From Isochrysis galbana (taxonomy: Eukaryota > Haptophyta > Isochrysidales > Isochrysidaceae): a stretch of 64,000 nt of DNA. The position numbers were made by a program, and so were the translations under genes. Below, one piece after another: positions 42,591-52,735 of the stretch. Location of the stretch: NCBI GenBank assembly GCA_018136815.1, contig CM030938.1, positions 3,600,248 to 3,664,247 on the forward strand, written 5' to 3'. The number at the start of each line of letters is the position of its first letter. Positions within the stretch are counted from its first letter, which is position 1. A model generated the notes under the pieces. That model did not search any database. It saw nothing but the letters and a program-made list of their open reading frames with translations, and was not told where the DNA came from.

Positions 42591-45500
42591 ACCCTTTGCT
42601 CGGGCAGAAGGCTCGTTGGCTGTCCATCGTTATGAGCGACGGTTTCTAAGAATTCGCTGAGACGTTCGCCACACCCCTTGAGACTGCCTTCAGGTTCCCA
42701 CGTGTTGTGGTCATCGCCGAAGCCTTTCCACTGCACTAGGTATTCGCGACGACCCCTTCTTGTGCGCTGGCTAAGGATCATTTCGACCTCATACTCCCCT
42801 TCAGTTGCGGACTCTTCCTGCCCCTCCGAGCCATCCGAATCTAGTTTCCGCGATGCTTCAGGTGAGCCGCCGCGTGGATCCGCAGCGCCCTCGTCAGCAG
42901 CCGCAGAGCCACCGCTAGCAACAATAGCGTCGTCGCCTGTATGTATTGTTGCATCGCAATCAGCACCCCTCGAGTCGGTACTAGGCTCTCCTGCACCTTG
43001 CCTTGGCTTCTTGTCATGCTTCGCACTTGCACTTTTGACGCCATTACTTGATTCAGATGCCTGTTGGACCTCCTCCTCGTCTTCCTCCTCGTCTGTTGCT
43101 ACCCGCCTAACGGATCTTCGGCGAGTGCTTCTCTTGGAGGAGCTCGTGCTTGTTCGTGCTAATCCGGAAGCCGCTAGCTTTGAGAGCCTTTTAGGTCGCC
43201 GCTTGCCACCGCCTTCTGCCTCCGCGCTCCCACTCTCTGCCGACTCAGTCCCATCACCGTCGCTGTCCTCGGAGTGTGTCTCGCTCATCTCCCCTTCAGA
43301 CGACTCGGCCTCGTCTAATGATTCCTCCTCCTCCGATGAAGAAACAACGGGTCGCCGGGATTTGCCTCGCCTTGCAACTACCTTGAAAGCCTTTCTCGCT
43401 CTTTTTGCAGCTGACGATGTACTCCTCCGCCGGCGCTTGCGCTTTCCCTCAACATCACTATCATCCTCTAGGATTCCAGAGGCACGAAGCAGCTGCAAGC
43501 GTTCTTCGGCCGCTAGGGTTGACGCACGTCTCGTGGGAACGGAAACCGCTGGCGCGGTCTCAAGCATATCGCCCAGAATGGCCCCAGCGCCACCTGCATC
43601 AGCTGCGCGAACGAGACGGCGCCGCCGCTCGCGAGGAGGTGAGGTATTAGCGGCCTGGCTAGGTGTGCTTTCGGCAGGTGCAACAGATCTCCTCGGGGTA
43701 CGACGGCGAACCGTGCGCCCTTCTGACACTGGGTGCTGGGCGACAGAACTCCTTGTCAAACGACGAGAGCTGCGTGATCGAGTGGAGACAGCCAAGTCGT
43801 CGTCGGAAAGCATCTCATCCGAGCAATCATCTTCACAGCTATCATCGTCCGAATCTCCCTCACTCGCGTCAACACCATGTGCCGGATCGCCATAGTCTTC
43901 GTCCTTGTCCTCCTCGTGGTCCGATGGTGGTTCATCCATCTGAGCCAAAACGGAAACCATGGCAGGCTCTCGCTCACAAGCCAACGCCGGTGGGGCACGC
44001 ACAAGGAGTGCATTCCGTTTCGGCGCTGGTTTGATGACGACTTGAGCTGCGAACTCGTTAAGCAGCTCGTCCTCTCGGCCATAGCGCGCCTCAACGACTT
44101 CCATGACGCGAGCCGCCGACGGAGGCACGGCCAATGACGCGTTCGCGGCCTGAGTAGCCGCACGCTGAACGTTGTTGCCGTACGCACGTCCCAGTTTGTC
44201 GACCAACGTGCGGTCTTGCGCTCGTGCTGCGCCCAACTCCTGCAGAAAAGTATTTGCATTGATGACAGGGACAAGTCCATTGGCGGCATGTGCATTGACA
44301 GTCTCGGAGGCAACAGCAAGCTGTGATAGGTCTGCCCGATAGAACTGCTGCAAAGGCGCAACCGTCGAGGCTGCCAAGCAGGTGGCGCCCATCGCACGAA
44401 CCTCGCCTTGCTCGAGACGTTCGTGCAGCAAGGCGGGCGGTGAGGCAGAAAGCGAATGGCCCCAGATGGTGAGTCTGCCCCCTGTGTCTGTGAAGGCAAG
44501 CAGCTCCCCGCCTCCCCCCCAGCTGCCATCGATAAGCTCGTTATCGTCATCGAACACAGGCTGGCGGAGGCGCCGGAGGAGTGCACCTGTTCGCACATCC
44601 CAGACAACTGCCGAGCCATCGTATGAGGCCGAGATCGCAACGTGCGGGAGCGTTGGGTGGCATTTGAGCACGTACACCTCGCGTGCATGCGCAGCCTCCA
44701 GGCCCTCCCCGCCTAGCTCGCGCAGCGCCGCGCCGGTGCGGCCGCACCAGACAAAAATCTTGGCGTCAGAGCGTGAGGTGACAAGGAGTGAGTCGTCCGC
44801 AGACCACGCCACCGCGCCAATCACGGGCAGCACCGGGTTCGGATTGGCGACAGTCCATGGTGTCTCGCCGAGCAGAGTGGACCCCCAGCGTTCTCCCGGA
44901 TATGAGACCAGCGTGGCAGTGTTGCCCAGGACGTGCCCGTTTCCGGCGCGTCCCTTTAGGCGCCACAACCTAGCCGTACCGTCCTTGGAGCCCGATAGGA
45001 GCGCGTCGCCTTTATTGGACCAGCTGATGCTCGTCACATCGTGCCGATGGCCGCGGAGGGTGGCCACCAGCTGCGGGACACCCGAGGCGCAGGGTGTTGT
45101 TGAGGGGGGCGGAACCCGGTACACATGTACCACCTCATCGGTGGTGCCCACAGCAAAGCGGGTTCCACCTGGGCTCCACGCGCCCTCAAAAACAAAAAAG
45201 CCTTCAGCAGATTTGACTGGTGTACGAGTCGACACTGTGAACCAGCCATCCGTGACTGCGCCCGTGATAGCTGGTGGGGCCGATGTTTCGGAAGCTGTGA
45301 GATCCTCTGCGTGACCGGAAACATCGGTGCACAATGAGAGAGTGCCATTCGCCATCACCATGAGAAGCTGGGCAGGGTACGTGGGACGAGGTGGCCTGAA
45401 GCTTGTGCCGGCAATGGGCGAGGCGACGCCGCCCGAGATAGTGGCAACGCACGGGAAGCCCACGGAGCTGAGTGTCCACACGCGCACGTCGCCATCGTTA

Positions 45501-46093
45501 GAGGCCGAAGCAAGCAGGGTCTCGCTGCCAGGTGCGGAGACACTTAGCTCTGTGATTTCGCCCTTGTGCCCATATAGGGTGCCAAGCAAGAGGCATGTTC
45601 GAGTGCACCAAACCTTAATGAGCCCATCGTCCGCGCCTGTGATCGCGCGCTCACCAGCCACGTCCCACGCCACGCAGTATGCTGCTCCTAGGTGGCCGTC
45701 CACCACGCCGCGCAAGCCGAATCTATCAGTGCCAAAGCGAAGCTCGGCTGAGACCGTGGGAATCACCGAGGCTGAGCGTGATGACCACCACCGGCCAGCC
45801 TCACGCTGCAGCAGCCAGTTGGGCAGCGTTGTCTTGAGTGGTGCAGGCTCTTCTCTAGGGACGAGCGTGCCGGGTGCGGCTTGCGCCCGCCTGACCAGCT
45901 GCCTCAGGTCGAGCTCTGCGTACTGTTGCGAGGCCTGTCTCTCGACGGGCGGTGCTCCGTCCGCTGCCGCCAGCCGGTCTACCTCCTGCTGCAGCGCGCT
46001 GGCAGAGTGAGAGTGGGCAGGGTGGGACTTGAGGAACTTCCAGATAAGTACGCGCAGCATCGCGTCCTCCGGCTCGTCAGCGAGGACCGGCAT
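42560..46093 (-). CDS. BRWD/PHIP-like WD40 protein with C-terminal chromodomain
   Basis: Intronless, 1177 aa from ATG 46093 (upstream in-frame codons to 46201 are leader). N-terminal LisH-like helix (LRVLIWKFLKSHPAHSHSAS) and the PNWLLQ motif precede a WD40 propeller at about 125-600 whose first blades (VDGHLGAAYCVAWDV, ITGADDGLIKVW, LYGHKGEITELSV, LASASNDGDVRVW) are those of the BRWD1/3-PHIP family. A long D/E/S-rich and R/S-rich disordered region (about 745-1095, with KRKRRRRS-like NLS) follows. The C terminus is a chromodomain (1101-1150) with candidate aromatic-cage residues Y1101, W1122 and W1132. Animal BRWD/PHIP proteins carry tandem bromodomains there; none is seen. The likely role is a nuclear chromatin reader or cullin-4 substrate receptor. 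The chromodomain suggests methyl-lysine rather than acetyl-lysine recognition, by inference. Confidence 0.85.
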   Translation of the reverse strand: MPVLADEPEDAMLRVLIWKFLKSHPAHSHSASALQQEVDRLAAADGAPPVERQASQQYAELDLRQLVRRAQAAPGTLVPREEPAPLKTTLPNWLLQREAGRWWSSRSASVIPTVSAELRFGTDRFGLRGVVDGHLGAAYCVAWDVAGERAITGADDGLIKVWCTRTCLLLGTLYGHKGEITELSVSAPGSETLLASASNDGDVRVWTLSSVGFPCVATISGGVASPIAGTSFRPPRPTYPAQLLMVMANGTLSLCTDVSGHAEDLTASETSAPPAITGAVTDGWFTVSTRTPVKSAEGFFVFEGAWSPGGTRFAVGTTDEVVHVYRVPPPSTTPCASGVPQLVATLRGHRHDVTSISWSNKGDALLSGSKDGTARLWRLKGRAGNGHVLGNTATLVSYPGERWGSTLLGETPWTVANPNPVLPVIGAVAWSADDSLLVTSRSDAKIFVWCGRTGAALRELGGEGLEAAHAREVYVLKCHPTLPHVAISASYDGSAVVWDVRTGALLRRLRQPVFDDDNELIDGSWGGGGELLAFTDTGGRLTIWGHSLSASPPALLHERLEQGEVRAMGATCLAASTVAPLQQFYRADLSQLAVASETVNAHAANGLVPVINANTFLQELGAARAQDRTLVDKLGRAYGNNVQRAATQAANASLAVPPSAARVMEVVEARYGREDELLNEFAAQVVIKPAPKRNALLVRAPPALACEREPAMVSVLAQMDEPPSDHEEDKDEDYGDPAHGVDASEGDSDDDSCEDDCSDEMLSDDDLAVSTRSRSSRRLTRSSVAQHPVSEGRTVRRRTPRRSVAPAESTPSQAANTSPPRERRRRLVRAADAGGAGAILGDMLETAPAVSVPTRRASTLAAEERLQLLRASGILEDDSDVEGKRKRRRRSTSSAAKRARKAFKVVARRGKSRRPVVSSSEEEESLDEAESSEGEMSETHSEDSDGDGTESAESGSAEAEGGGKRRPKRLSKLAASGLARTSTSSSKRSTRRRSVRRVATDEEEDEEEVQQASESSNGVKSASAKHDKKPRQGAGEPSTDSRGADCDATIHTGDDAIVASGGSAAADEGAADPRGGSPEASRKLDSDGSEGQEESATEGEYEVEMILSQRTRRGRREYLVQWKGFGDDHNTWEPEGSLKGCGERLSEFLETVAHNDGQPTSLLPEQRVTRRTRSRQG

Positions 46094-46515
46094 GGCAGGC
46101 TCTTCTCTCTCTCGGCGGGGACGCTGGCGCCCTCTCACTCCCCTGCCCCCCCTAATCCCCCCGCCCCCTCTCTCCTCTCCCTCTCGTAGAGTAGAGTACA
46201 AGAGTTATTGAGTTGTTGAGAGAGAGACTCTGCTGAAAATAGTTGGAGGGCCCCACCGCCACGCTCCCCGCGAGGCCCCAACGGGAAAGGAGCGGGTGCG
46301 GGCTCGCCGCGCTCCCGCCTTCCGCCGCGCGCCAAAATCCTGTTCCCGCGATTTCTTTCCCGGGAAGCGAGGCGAGACGGACACAGAACAATACAGGGAC
46401 ACGACACGCAGAAGGACGACGACGGACGACGGAGGCTGAAGAGGCCGGGACCTCAGGTTCGATTTTTTCCCGGCCGATGCCCCTTATTAACTTCTACCCC
46501 CATCATCCCCACATC
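46094..46515. promoter_or_regulatory. 5' flank of the WD40/chromodomain gene
   Basis: CT-rich on the plus strand (46100-46190), hence purine-rich on the coding strand. No other feature recognised. Confidence 0.35.
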
Positions 46516-46708
46516 CCTACATGTGAAACACAGTCAAACTTAGAAATAAAACAGCAAAAACAGTATGTTTTTTGCGCTCGAAAAAAACAGAGAAAAACAG
46601 TGTAAAACACAAATGTGCGGGGTAGGGGGGCCGCCCGAAATAAAACAGCGAAAAACATATGTTTTGGGCCTCCGAAAAAAAACACTGTTCCTGTGTTTCA
46701 CATGTAGG
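46516..46708. mobile_element. hAT-type MITE, 193 bp
   Basis: Perfect 18-bp terminal inverted repeats, CCTACATGTGAAACACAG (46516-46533) and CTGTGTTTCACATGTAGG (46691-46708), flanked by an 8-bp direct repeat CCCACATC (46508-46515 and 46709-46716). Length, TIRs and an 8-bp target-site duplication fit a non-autonomous hAT element. The interior is A-rich, with AAACAG and AAAAACA.TATGTTTT motifs repeated three times, and carries no ORF. Perfect TIRs and TSD indicate recent movement. A hAT transposase relic lies at 50275-50520. Confidence 0.9.
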
Positions 46709-46716
46709 CCCACATC

Positions 46717-48551
46717 CACATCTCCAAATTGCACCTTTCTTCTTTCTTCTCCAGCTTCCAGCTACAGCTACTCCGAGTATCTCTTAAGCGGCGGCAGGAA
46801 GCACCTTTGAAGGTGCTTTGCGACAGTTGATTGCCCTACAGTATGGGTGCACCATTAAGAAACCCTACCATTAAGAAAGCTTAACATGATTTTGGCCGCC
46901 GACTCGCTAAGAAACTGGGGGTCGAGGGTCGAGCCTGAGGCTCCCCCAGCTAAGAAACCCCGCCTAAGAAACACCCCCCCCCCGGGGGGGGGGGGCTTGG
47001 GGCTTGGGCAGGGTGCAGGGTGCGCAGGGCCGCGCATGTAGCAGCCGGTCCGCCTATGGCATTTAGTCCGCTTACCTACAGTCCGCTCGCCGCCCGGCCG
47101 AGGTCGTCAGGCGCCGAGTTCACGCGCCCGTCTATGTCTATGCACGTCGGCGGGCAGTCCGCTCATATAAATATTTCACATTTATAGATGCATGTTATGT
47201 GCATATGCATATGTATACATATGTACATACATACAATGTGAAGCATATATAAAGAACAACAAAACAACCTGAGTATGTACTACAAACTATTCAGCATCAC
47301 TCTCACTCTCACTCTCCAGCAGGTCAGCCAGCTCTCCCGCGTTGCACAAGGACACTCCTCAGGGACATTCTCATCATACGAAGCATCACTCTCCTCACCC
47401 GCTCCCTCCATAGCATTGGGCTCAGCCTCAGCCTGCAACAGGATCCATTTGGCGTCCTCTGTCGTTCCATACTTAGGGGTAGGCCAAAATATCCAGTAAA
47501 ATCTACCCAAATATCCATTTGGGATATCCAGTTTATATCCGGGCTACTCCCTTATAAAAAAACACTGTTTGACCGCCCTACTGGCACTGTCCGAGAGAGG
47601 ATGGCCGCGTAGGCAGCCTCAACGCGCAGGCTCGTCAGCCACGCGTGGACGGCCGCGTTGGTGAGCTGGTCCTAGTTCTCGATGCCGAGTTCGAGAGAGG
47701 GCGAATCCTGCGAGGGGCGGGTCGGGATGGTCGGGATGGGGCCTCTGGTAGCCAGGGTAGCCGCGTGCGCTCGCTGTGAGGAGCTGGGTGGGCTGCGCGG
47801 GCAATGATGCCAAAGGGTCAGGGGGTGGTCGGACTGTCGGCAGCCCGACACGGAGCTGCATCGGGCGGGAATCAAATGCCGATTGTAGCTTAGATATAGA
47901 GGAACCGATCCCCCCGCGGGCGCGACCGCCAATTCTTTACGGGTAGAGCGTGAGTGCGCGTGACAGAGGGGGAGAGAGGGGGGGAGAATCGCACCATTTC
48001 TTGGCGAAGATTTTCGTAGCGTCATGTAGCCCCCCCGGGAGGTTTTTTAGTGGGCATCGCGCCACGGTCAAAAAATGCAGCCCAGCCCTTACTAGTAGTT
48101 AAAAAGCCCCTGTTTGACCGCCCTACAGCTTCAGTTTCAGTTTCCTCCCTCGCACATCCACATCCCGACCATTGTTGGGCCAGTAAAGTGTAAAGAGTAA
48201 AGAGTAAAGAGTTGTAGAATCGAAGTCTTGAGCGTCGTGGTGGAGTGCAGAGCGCGATGTGCGCGTCGTCTTGCTGGCGCTCTATCTCCCAGACTGGTGA
48301 TGACAGCCTCGCCCTGGGGGGGGGGGGGGGATGTGGGAAGCTTTCCCCCCGCGCGTCGCAGGCACAGGGCCGTCCCGCACGCGGGGTTCGTCTGCGGGCT
48401 ACTCTAGGGGGAGTGGATTGTGAGACGGGTTTGCTGGCGGTCGAACGCGATGTGCTGGTTGGGCGGGGGGAGACTCAACCAAGCGAAGAGTCTAGAGCTT
48501 TCAGACTGATTTCTCGTTCTCCGTCCTTGCTCTCCCATCTCCGCCACTCTC
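46717..48551. other. No confident gene; repeats
   Basis: 46974-46995 is a C10G12 palindrome. 47165-47240 is A/T-rich (ATGTATACATATGTACATAC). The word TGTTTGACCGCCCTA occurs at 47566 and 48111, and another copy lies at 54175. On the minus strand at 47500-47280 two acidic strings (GTTEDAKWILLQAEAEPNAM, AGELADLLESESESDAE) in different frames may be the decayed C terminus of a transposase or host gene. Confidence 0.35.
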
Positions 48552-48836
48552 ATGTCGGCCGCCTCTGTTCTCAAACTTGCCCGCTCCCACCTCGCGCGCC
48601 ACGTGCGCACGAATGTGAGCTACTCCAGCGTCTCTGCCTCGTCCAAACAGTCGGGCATGCCTTTCTTCAGCAGTCTGAATCAATGTGGGGAAGCAGTGCG
48701 CGCTGACTCGGTGACCAAGTCAAAGCGCGTCACCAACCCTACTGCTAGGAAGCTCAAGCCCAACTTCTCGCTCGAGCCAGACCCGGATCAGCTCATGGCC
48801 ATGCGACTCTATTGCCGTTCGGGCCGCTGCTGCTAG
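48552..48836 (+). CDS. Small hypothetical protein (94 aa)
   Basis: Frame from ATG 48552 beginning MSAASVLKLARSHLARHVRT, basic and S/A-rich without acids for the first about 40 residues, which could act as a mitochondrial presequence. The rest reads RKLKPNFSLEPDPDQLMAMR and ends RSGRCC. No family recognised. It may be a chance frame. Confidence 0.3.
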   Translation: MSAASVLKLARSHLARHVRTNVSYSSVSASSKQSGMPFFSSLNQCGEAVRADSVTKSKRVTNPTARKLKPNFSLEPDPDQLMAMRLYCRSGRCC

Positions 48837-50274
48837 ATGAGTGCCCGTCGCGACTTCTACTGTCTGCAGATTCGGGTGCGCAAGTGTTGACGCTCGTCTC
48901 TGCTTGTTGATTGTCTTCTGAGCAACCTCTTTTTGCGGCTCAAGCAGCATTCAGCCAACGTACTGCTGGATGCGCTGAGATGCGATTCAATGTTGAGCAC
49001 GCGTGACGTGACGGGTGACGTTAAACATAGGTGCACATCCACCTCAACATGTGAGGTGCACCTTGACCTCATGAAAACGCACGGTCCAACTAGGCGATGC
49101 TGTGCACCTTTTGCGTCTGTTTGTCACAGCGCAGGTCGCACGCCAGTTTGCTTCTCTGTGTCGTGACTCCCTCTTTGTGGTGAACCCACAAGCTTTGGCT
49201 CTGACAAATTCGCTGACAATCAATGTCCATTTAGCTTACTTCATGTAGTAGTCACCTTGGGTGTCGCCATTCTCCTTAGCTCCTTTCGGTCCTCAGGTTG
49301 TCTTGGTGTCTGCTTCTTCCCGACACAAGCAATGCCGTTCTAGTTATTGAATCCGACTTTTGGGAGAATGATGCGGACATCTGTGGGTTTGGGTTGGTTA
49401 GGATATGCACTCTACGTCACCTGACATGCGATGGCAAGTGCATGATGCCGGCCATTGTGTATGTGGTTGGGGATACGACGGATTCATGAGATTTCTCTGT
49501 GACATGCCCATGCTGCCGCCGCAACACCTCTTTCTACTATGTGAGGTTTGTTCTGGCCATAACTAAGCGCAGCATGGAGCCACCTCACTCTCGTAGTTTG
49601 CGTAGGGAGTGTAGGCGTAGGTAGTAGTAGTAGTAGAAGGTAGGGCGTCAAATGCAAATGCACTATGCACTCAAACAAAACTCAGTTAGCAGCAGGATAC
49701 TGCAAGCTCCTAAAACTAAAACCAGCATTACCTTTATGATATTGTTACCGCACACGCGGCCATGAGCCCACTACTTTCTACGTCACGCAGCAAAACGTTC
49801 TACACACCCACTCCCCCCGAATAATAGGCTATTATAATAGGGTGGAGGGTGGTCAACCATCAACCAGCAACCAGCTATTACATTAACTAAGGGTGAAAAT
49901 TGACCAAGTCAAGATTGAGGATTCATCACGAGATTTTTGGATATGGTGACCGGATAGGTGCTAGGCTCAGGTCAATACTTCTAGCAAAACGCGCCCAAAC
50001 TTCTTCGCCAATCTTGCGGGAATCTTGTAGCTTGTAGCGGACGACCCAAACTTCTCGTGAAACTTCTCACAACTTGTCGTTTTTTTTGTGCCGCAGATAC
50101 AATCCGCAACGCGTCTCCTCGTACGAAGCCTAAAAAAAACTCAACCGATACTTTCCGCGTAAAACAACCGCCCCTTGCCCTCTGCTCTCGCGCACATTGT
50201 TACATCTGCGATTTACAACATTCATTCACAAGCATAAATAAGCTTAGGCGCACAGGCACAGGCACACACACTCA
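48837..50274. other. No gene seen
   Basis: Mixed-composition DNA. Short frames only. Near 50160-50270 the plus strand is A/T-richer with a CACAGGCACAGGCACACACACTC run just beyond the hAT relic. Confidence 0.4.
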
Positions 50275-50520
50275 CTCAATATGCAACTTTCTACTTTTCC
50301 CGGTGGTTGTTGTAACGTTGTAACGCAACATCAATGCAGCCTGGATCTGATCAGGAAGAGACAAGGAACGCTCAGGACCAAACATAGTGGCAAGCAAAGA
50401 AAACACACGTTCACAAGAAGCAGAGTTGGGAGTCATGCTGAATGTGATCCTTGCGGCTACAGCCCACGTGGGGAACTTGAACTTGGTGAGGTTGGAGGTT
50501 GGATGCCCACCAAGCCAAAA
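50275..50520 (-). pseudogene. hAT transposase C-terminal (dimerisation) relic
   Basis: The minus strand reads FPTWAVAARITFSMTPNSAS, CERVFSLLATMF, then LPDQIQAALMLRYN, the conserved hAT C-terminal dimerisation motif (SA-S-ERVFS ... LMLRYN). Only about 80 residues remain. The upstream catalytic part is missing and is replaced by GC-rich family A repeat. Confidence 0.85.
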
Positions 50521-50639
50521 CCTTGGTGAACAACGGCACCTCCGAATGATCAATCCGAGTACCGTGGCATGTGGCATGCCATCCATGGCGCGCGCCAACG
50601 GCCCCTCTTCAGGTCCCCAGGTGGCTTGCAGGGGCCTAG

Positions 50640-51040
50640 CTAGGAGCACAGCTCAGGGGGCAGGTGAGGCTGGGGCATGGCCTTGGTCCCTCCTGCCTCT
50701 CCCTCGCTGGTCGCTGGCGCTCCGAGCCCCTGCGCCCTGCGTTGCCCCGTTTAGGTAAAAGACGATGGGGGGCGCTAGGCGCTAGGGCCAGGAGCAGGAG
50801 GGAAAGGGCCGCGGCTCGCCGCGGCCACTCGCTCTCACGAGCTCACGAGGGAGATTAGCGCTCTGGAACCCTAGACCTAGACTCACGCCGAGTGCCCCCC
50901 CCCCCCCCCCCGCGTTGTTTCACCCGAAAGGGGGTTTCCCCAGCGTGGCCTCGAGGTCGAGGAGAGGGTGTGCTGGGGTGCGGGGTGCGCAGGGTCGGTG
51001 CGTGCACTGGGGTTGGGGGGGGCCCACATCTTCCTCTGCC
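50640..51040. repeat. Family A and family B repeat copies
   Basis: 50645-50750 carries the family A blocks (CTCAGGGGGCAGGTGAGGCTG, CTGCCTCTCCCTCGCTGG). 50800-51030 carries the third family B copy, including a C17 run (50895-50911), ACCCGAAAGGGGGTTTCCC and GTGCTGGGGTGCGGGGTGCG. Confidence 0.65.
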
Positions 51041-51270
51041 CCACACTCACAGCGCTCTTTCGCGGCGAGCTCCCCCCGCGACAGACCCTCGCAGAACGGT
51101 GCGTGCGCTACCTTAATTAATAAAAAGCCCCTGTTTGACTGACCGCCTTAGCCTTCACACAAAACCGGGTACTCCTACTTGTATCCTGTTTCCTGTTTTT
51201 CACGTAAAGTAGGCCTTGAATCCTCGAGGGGCCCAATTTTATTTCGGCGGCGTAGAGCGCAGCAGGGACG
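51041..51270 (+). promoter_or_regulatory. ATG5 upstream region
   Basis: Repeat-derived sequence ends around 51155 with AAAAAGCCCCTGTTTGACTG. The remaining about 115 bp to the start codon is the probable core promoter/5' UTR. No TATA box evident. Confidence 0.35.
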
Positions 51271-52317
51271 ATGGGCGAGGAGGGTGAGGCGGCCGAGCCT
51301 AAGCCGGCGGAGGAGGAGCCTCGCGAGTTGAACGTCGCCGAGCAGGCGGCCGAAGAGGCACGCCGAGAGAGCTGGGCCTCTTGCGTACCCACAGTATTCT
51401 CACTCGCACCGGAGGAAGTCACCACGCTCCAGCCGCCACCTAGGTACCACATGAATCTGCCACGACAGTCCTTCCTACCACTCGTGACGGCGCCCGTCGT
51501 CGAGCACTTCCTGCCCTTCGCGCCGCCCACAGCGCATGCCAGCTCAATGTGGATCCAGTACGATGGCGAGGCCCTCAGATGGCAAGTGCCCATTGGAGTG
51601 CTCTACGACGTCCTCATGGAGGTCAACGATGACACTGCTCCCACCGACTCGCTCCCCTGGCAGCTTGTGGTCCGTTTTCAAGGAGGACCAGTCGGCCAGC
51701 AGCAACCATATGGCCTCCTTCGTGCTACAGTGGATGACGCCAAAGCTCTCGTTCGTTGTGCTCTCAAGGAATCTACACATTTGCGGTGCGGGACTGCTCG
51801 GCCGGTCATGGACCTATCGCCAGCGGAGGACTCTAGGATATTCCAGGCACTTTCTGCTCCGTTCCCCCCACACGCATTCGATGGCTCGAGGCGGAAGTTC
51901 CAGTCCGCACTTGCCGGCTCAGTAACATCGCCGACAGCGCAGTCTCGGCAGCCGTCAACCTCGTCATCGCCATACGATCTATTCAGCCACACACGCGCCA
52001 CGCTAGAAAAGGCCATCTCTGATGTACTTGGTGGGGAGCCGGAGCGCGCCATCCCCATAAGAGTCTTCGTCACGCAGAGAGAGTGGAGACAGCTACCTGT
52101 GAGTCCCACCCTACCCTCGGGGGACTGGACGACGCTGGCTGATGCGTTGGAGCTCTTGTTGCCGCAAGCCATTGGCGCCGCTCGAGACGGGGATGCCCTC
52201 ATCCTAGTCCAAGGTGTGGTAATGGCCTTGAACATGCCACTGCCTTGGCTCTATAGTGCATGCGCTCACCCCGATGGCTTCCTCTACGTCAGTTGCCACA
52301 TGCCGAAGGGATTATAG
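51271..52317 (+). CDS. ATG5: Autophagy protein 5
   Basis: Intronless, 348 aa from ATG 51271. ATG5 is conjugated to ATG12 and with ATG16 forms the E3-like complex for ATG8 lipidation on phagophores. Family landmarks: PTVFSLAPEEVTTLQPPPRY, LPRQSFLPLVT, the beta-grasp segment MWIQYDGEALRWQVPIGVLY, RCALKESTHLR with K166 at the position of the ATG12-acceptor lysine, IPIRVFVT and the C-terminal ubiquitin-like fold ALNMPLPWLYSACAHPDGFL and YVSCHMP. The N terminus has an extra acidic about 35 residues compared with the 275-aa human protein, and the loop at about 205-240 is S/T-rich. Its function is expected to be conserved. Confidence 0.95.
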   Translation: MGEEGEAAEPKPAEEEPRELNVAEQAAEEARRESWASCVPTVFSLAPEEVTTLQPPPRYHMNLPRQSFLPLVTAPVVEHFLPFAPPTAHASSMWIQYDGEALRWQVPIGVLYDVLMEVNDDTAPTDSLPWQLVVRFQGGPVGQQQPYGLLRATVDDAKALVRCALKESTHLRCGTARPVMDLSPAEDSRIFQALSAPFPPHAFDGSRRKFQSALAGSVTSPTAQSRQPSTSSSPYDLFSHTRATLEKAISDVLGGEPERAIPIRVFVTQREWRQLPVSPTLPSGDWTTLADALELLLPQAIGAARDGDALILVQGVVMALNMPLPWLYSACAHPDGFLYVSCHMPKGL

Positions 52318-52436
52318 GATTGTGGCTCGGGTTAGAATACATATACTGCTACGAGAATGTAAAGTGGTGAATGGTGTCATCATCAATCCGGACATCTACA
52401 TCTAGCTTATCTTTAACCTTGAAGCCCACAACTACG

Positions 52437-52735
52437 CTTTTACTTAGTTCGCCCATGGGGGGGCACGAGCCCTCCCCTCTCTCCACTCCTCCCCTGCCAT
52501 GGGGGAGGAACCACCCATGCTAGGAGCAGACTGCCTGATGGCTTGCTAGGAGCAGACTGCCTTGCAGGCCCACTCTCTCCCTGGCTCCCTGGTCCCTGGC
52601 TGCCCTGTCGTGGCCAGTCCATCGCTCCAACCCCTCCTCCCCCCCTGGTCAACAGGCAGGCAGGTGCAGAGTGGGGACCCCTGAGGCTCAGGAGCGCCAG
52701 CGAGGGAGAGGCAGGGGAGGCCAGGGTGTCGCATC
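52437..52735. repeat. Family C (inverted) then family A repeat copies
   Basis: 52437-52570 is the reverse-complement partner of 19496-19625. 52597-52735 is the closest family A match to 11395-11530. Confidence 0.7.

Noticed and set aside
42678..43895. 405-aa Ser-rich ORF on the plus strand
   Set aside because: Antisense shadow of the D/E/S-rich disordered region of the WD40/chromodomain gene.
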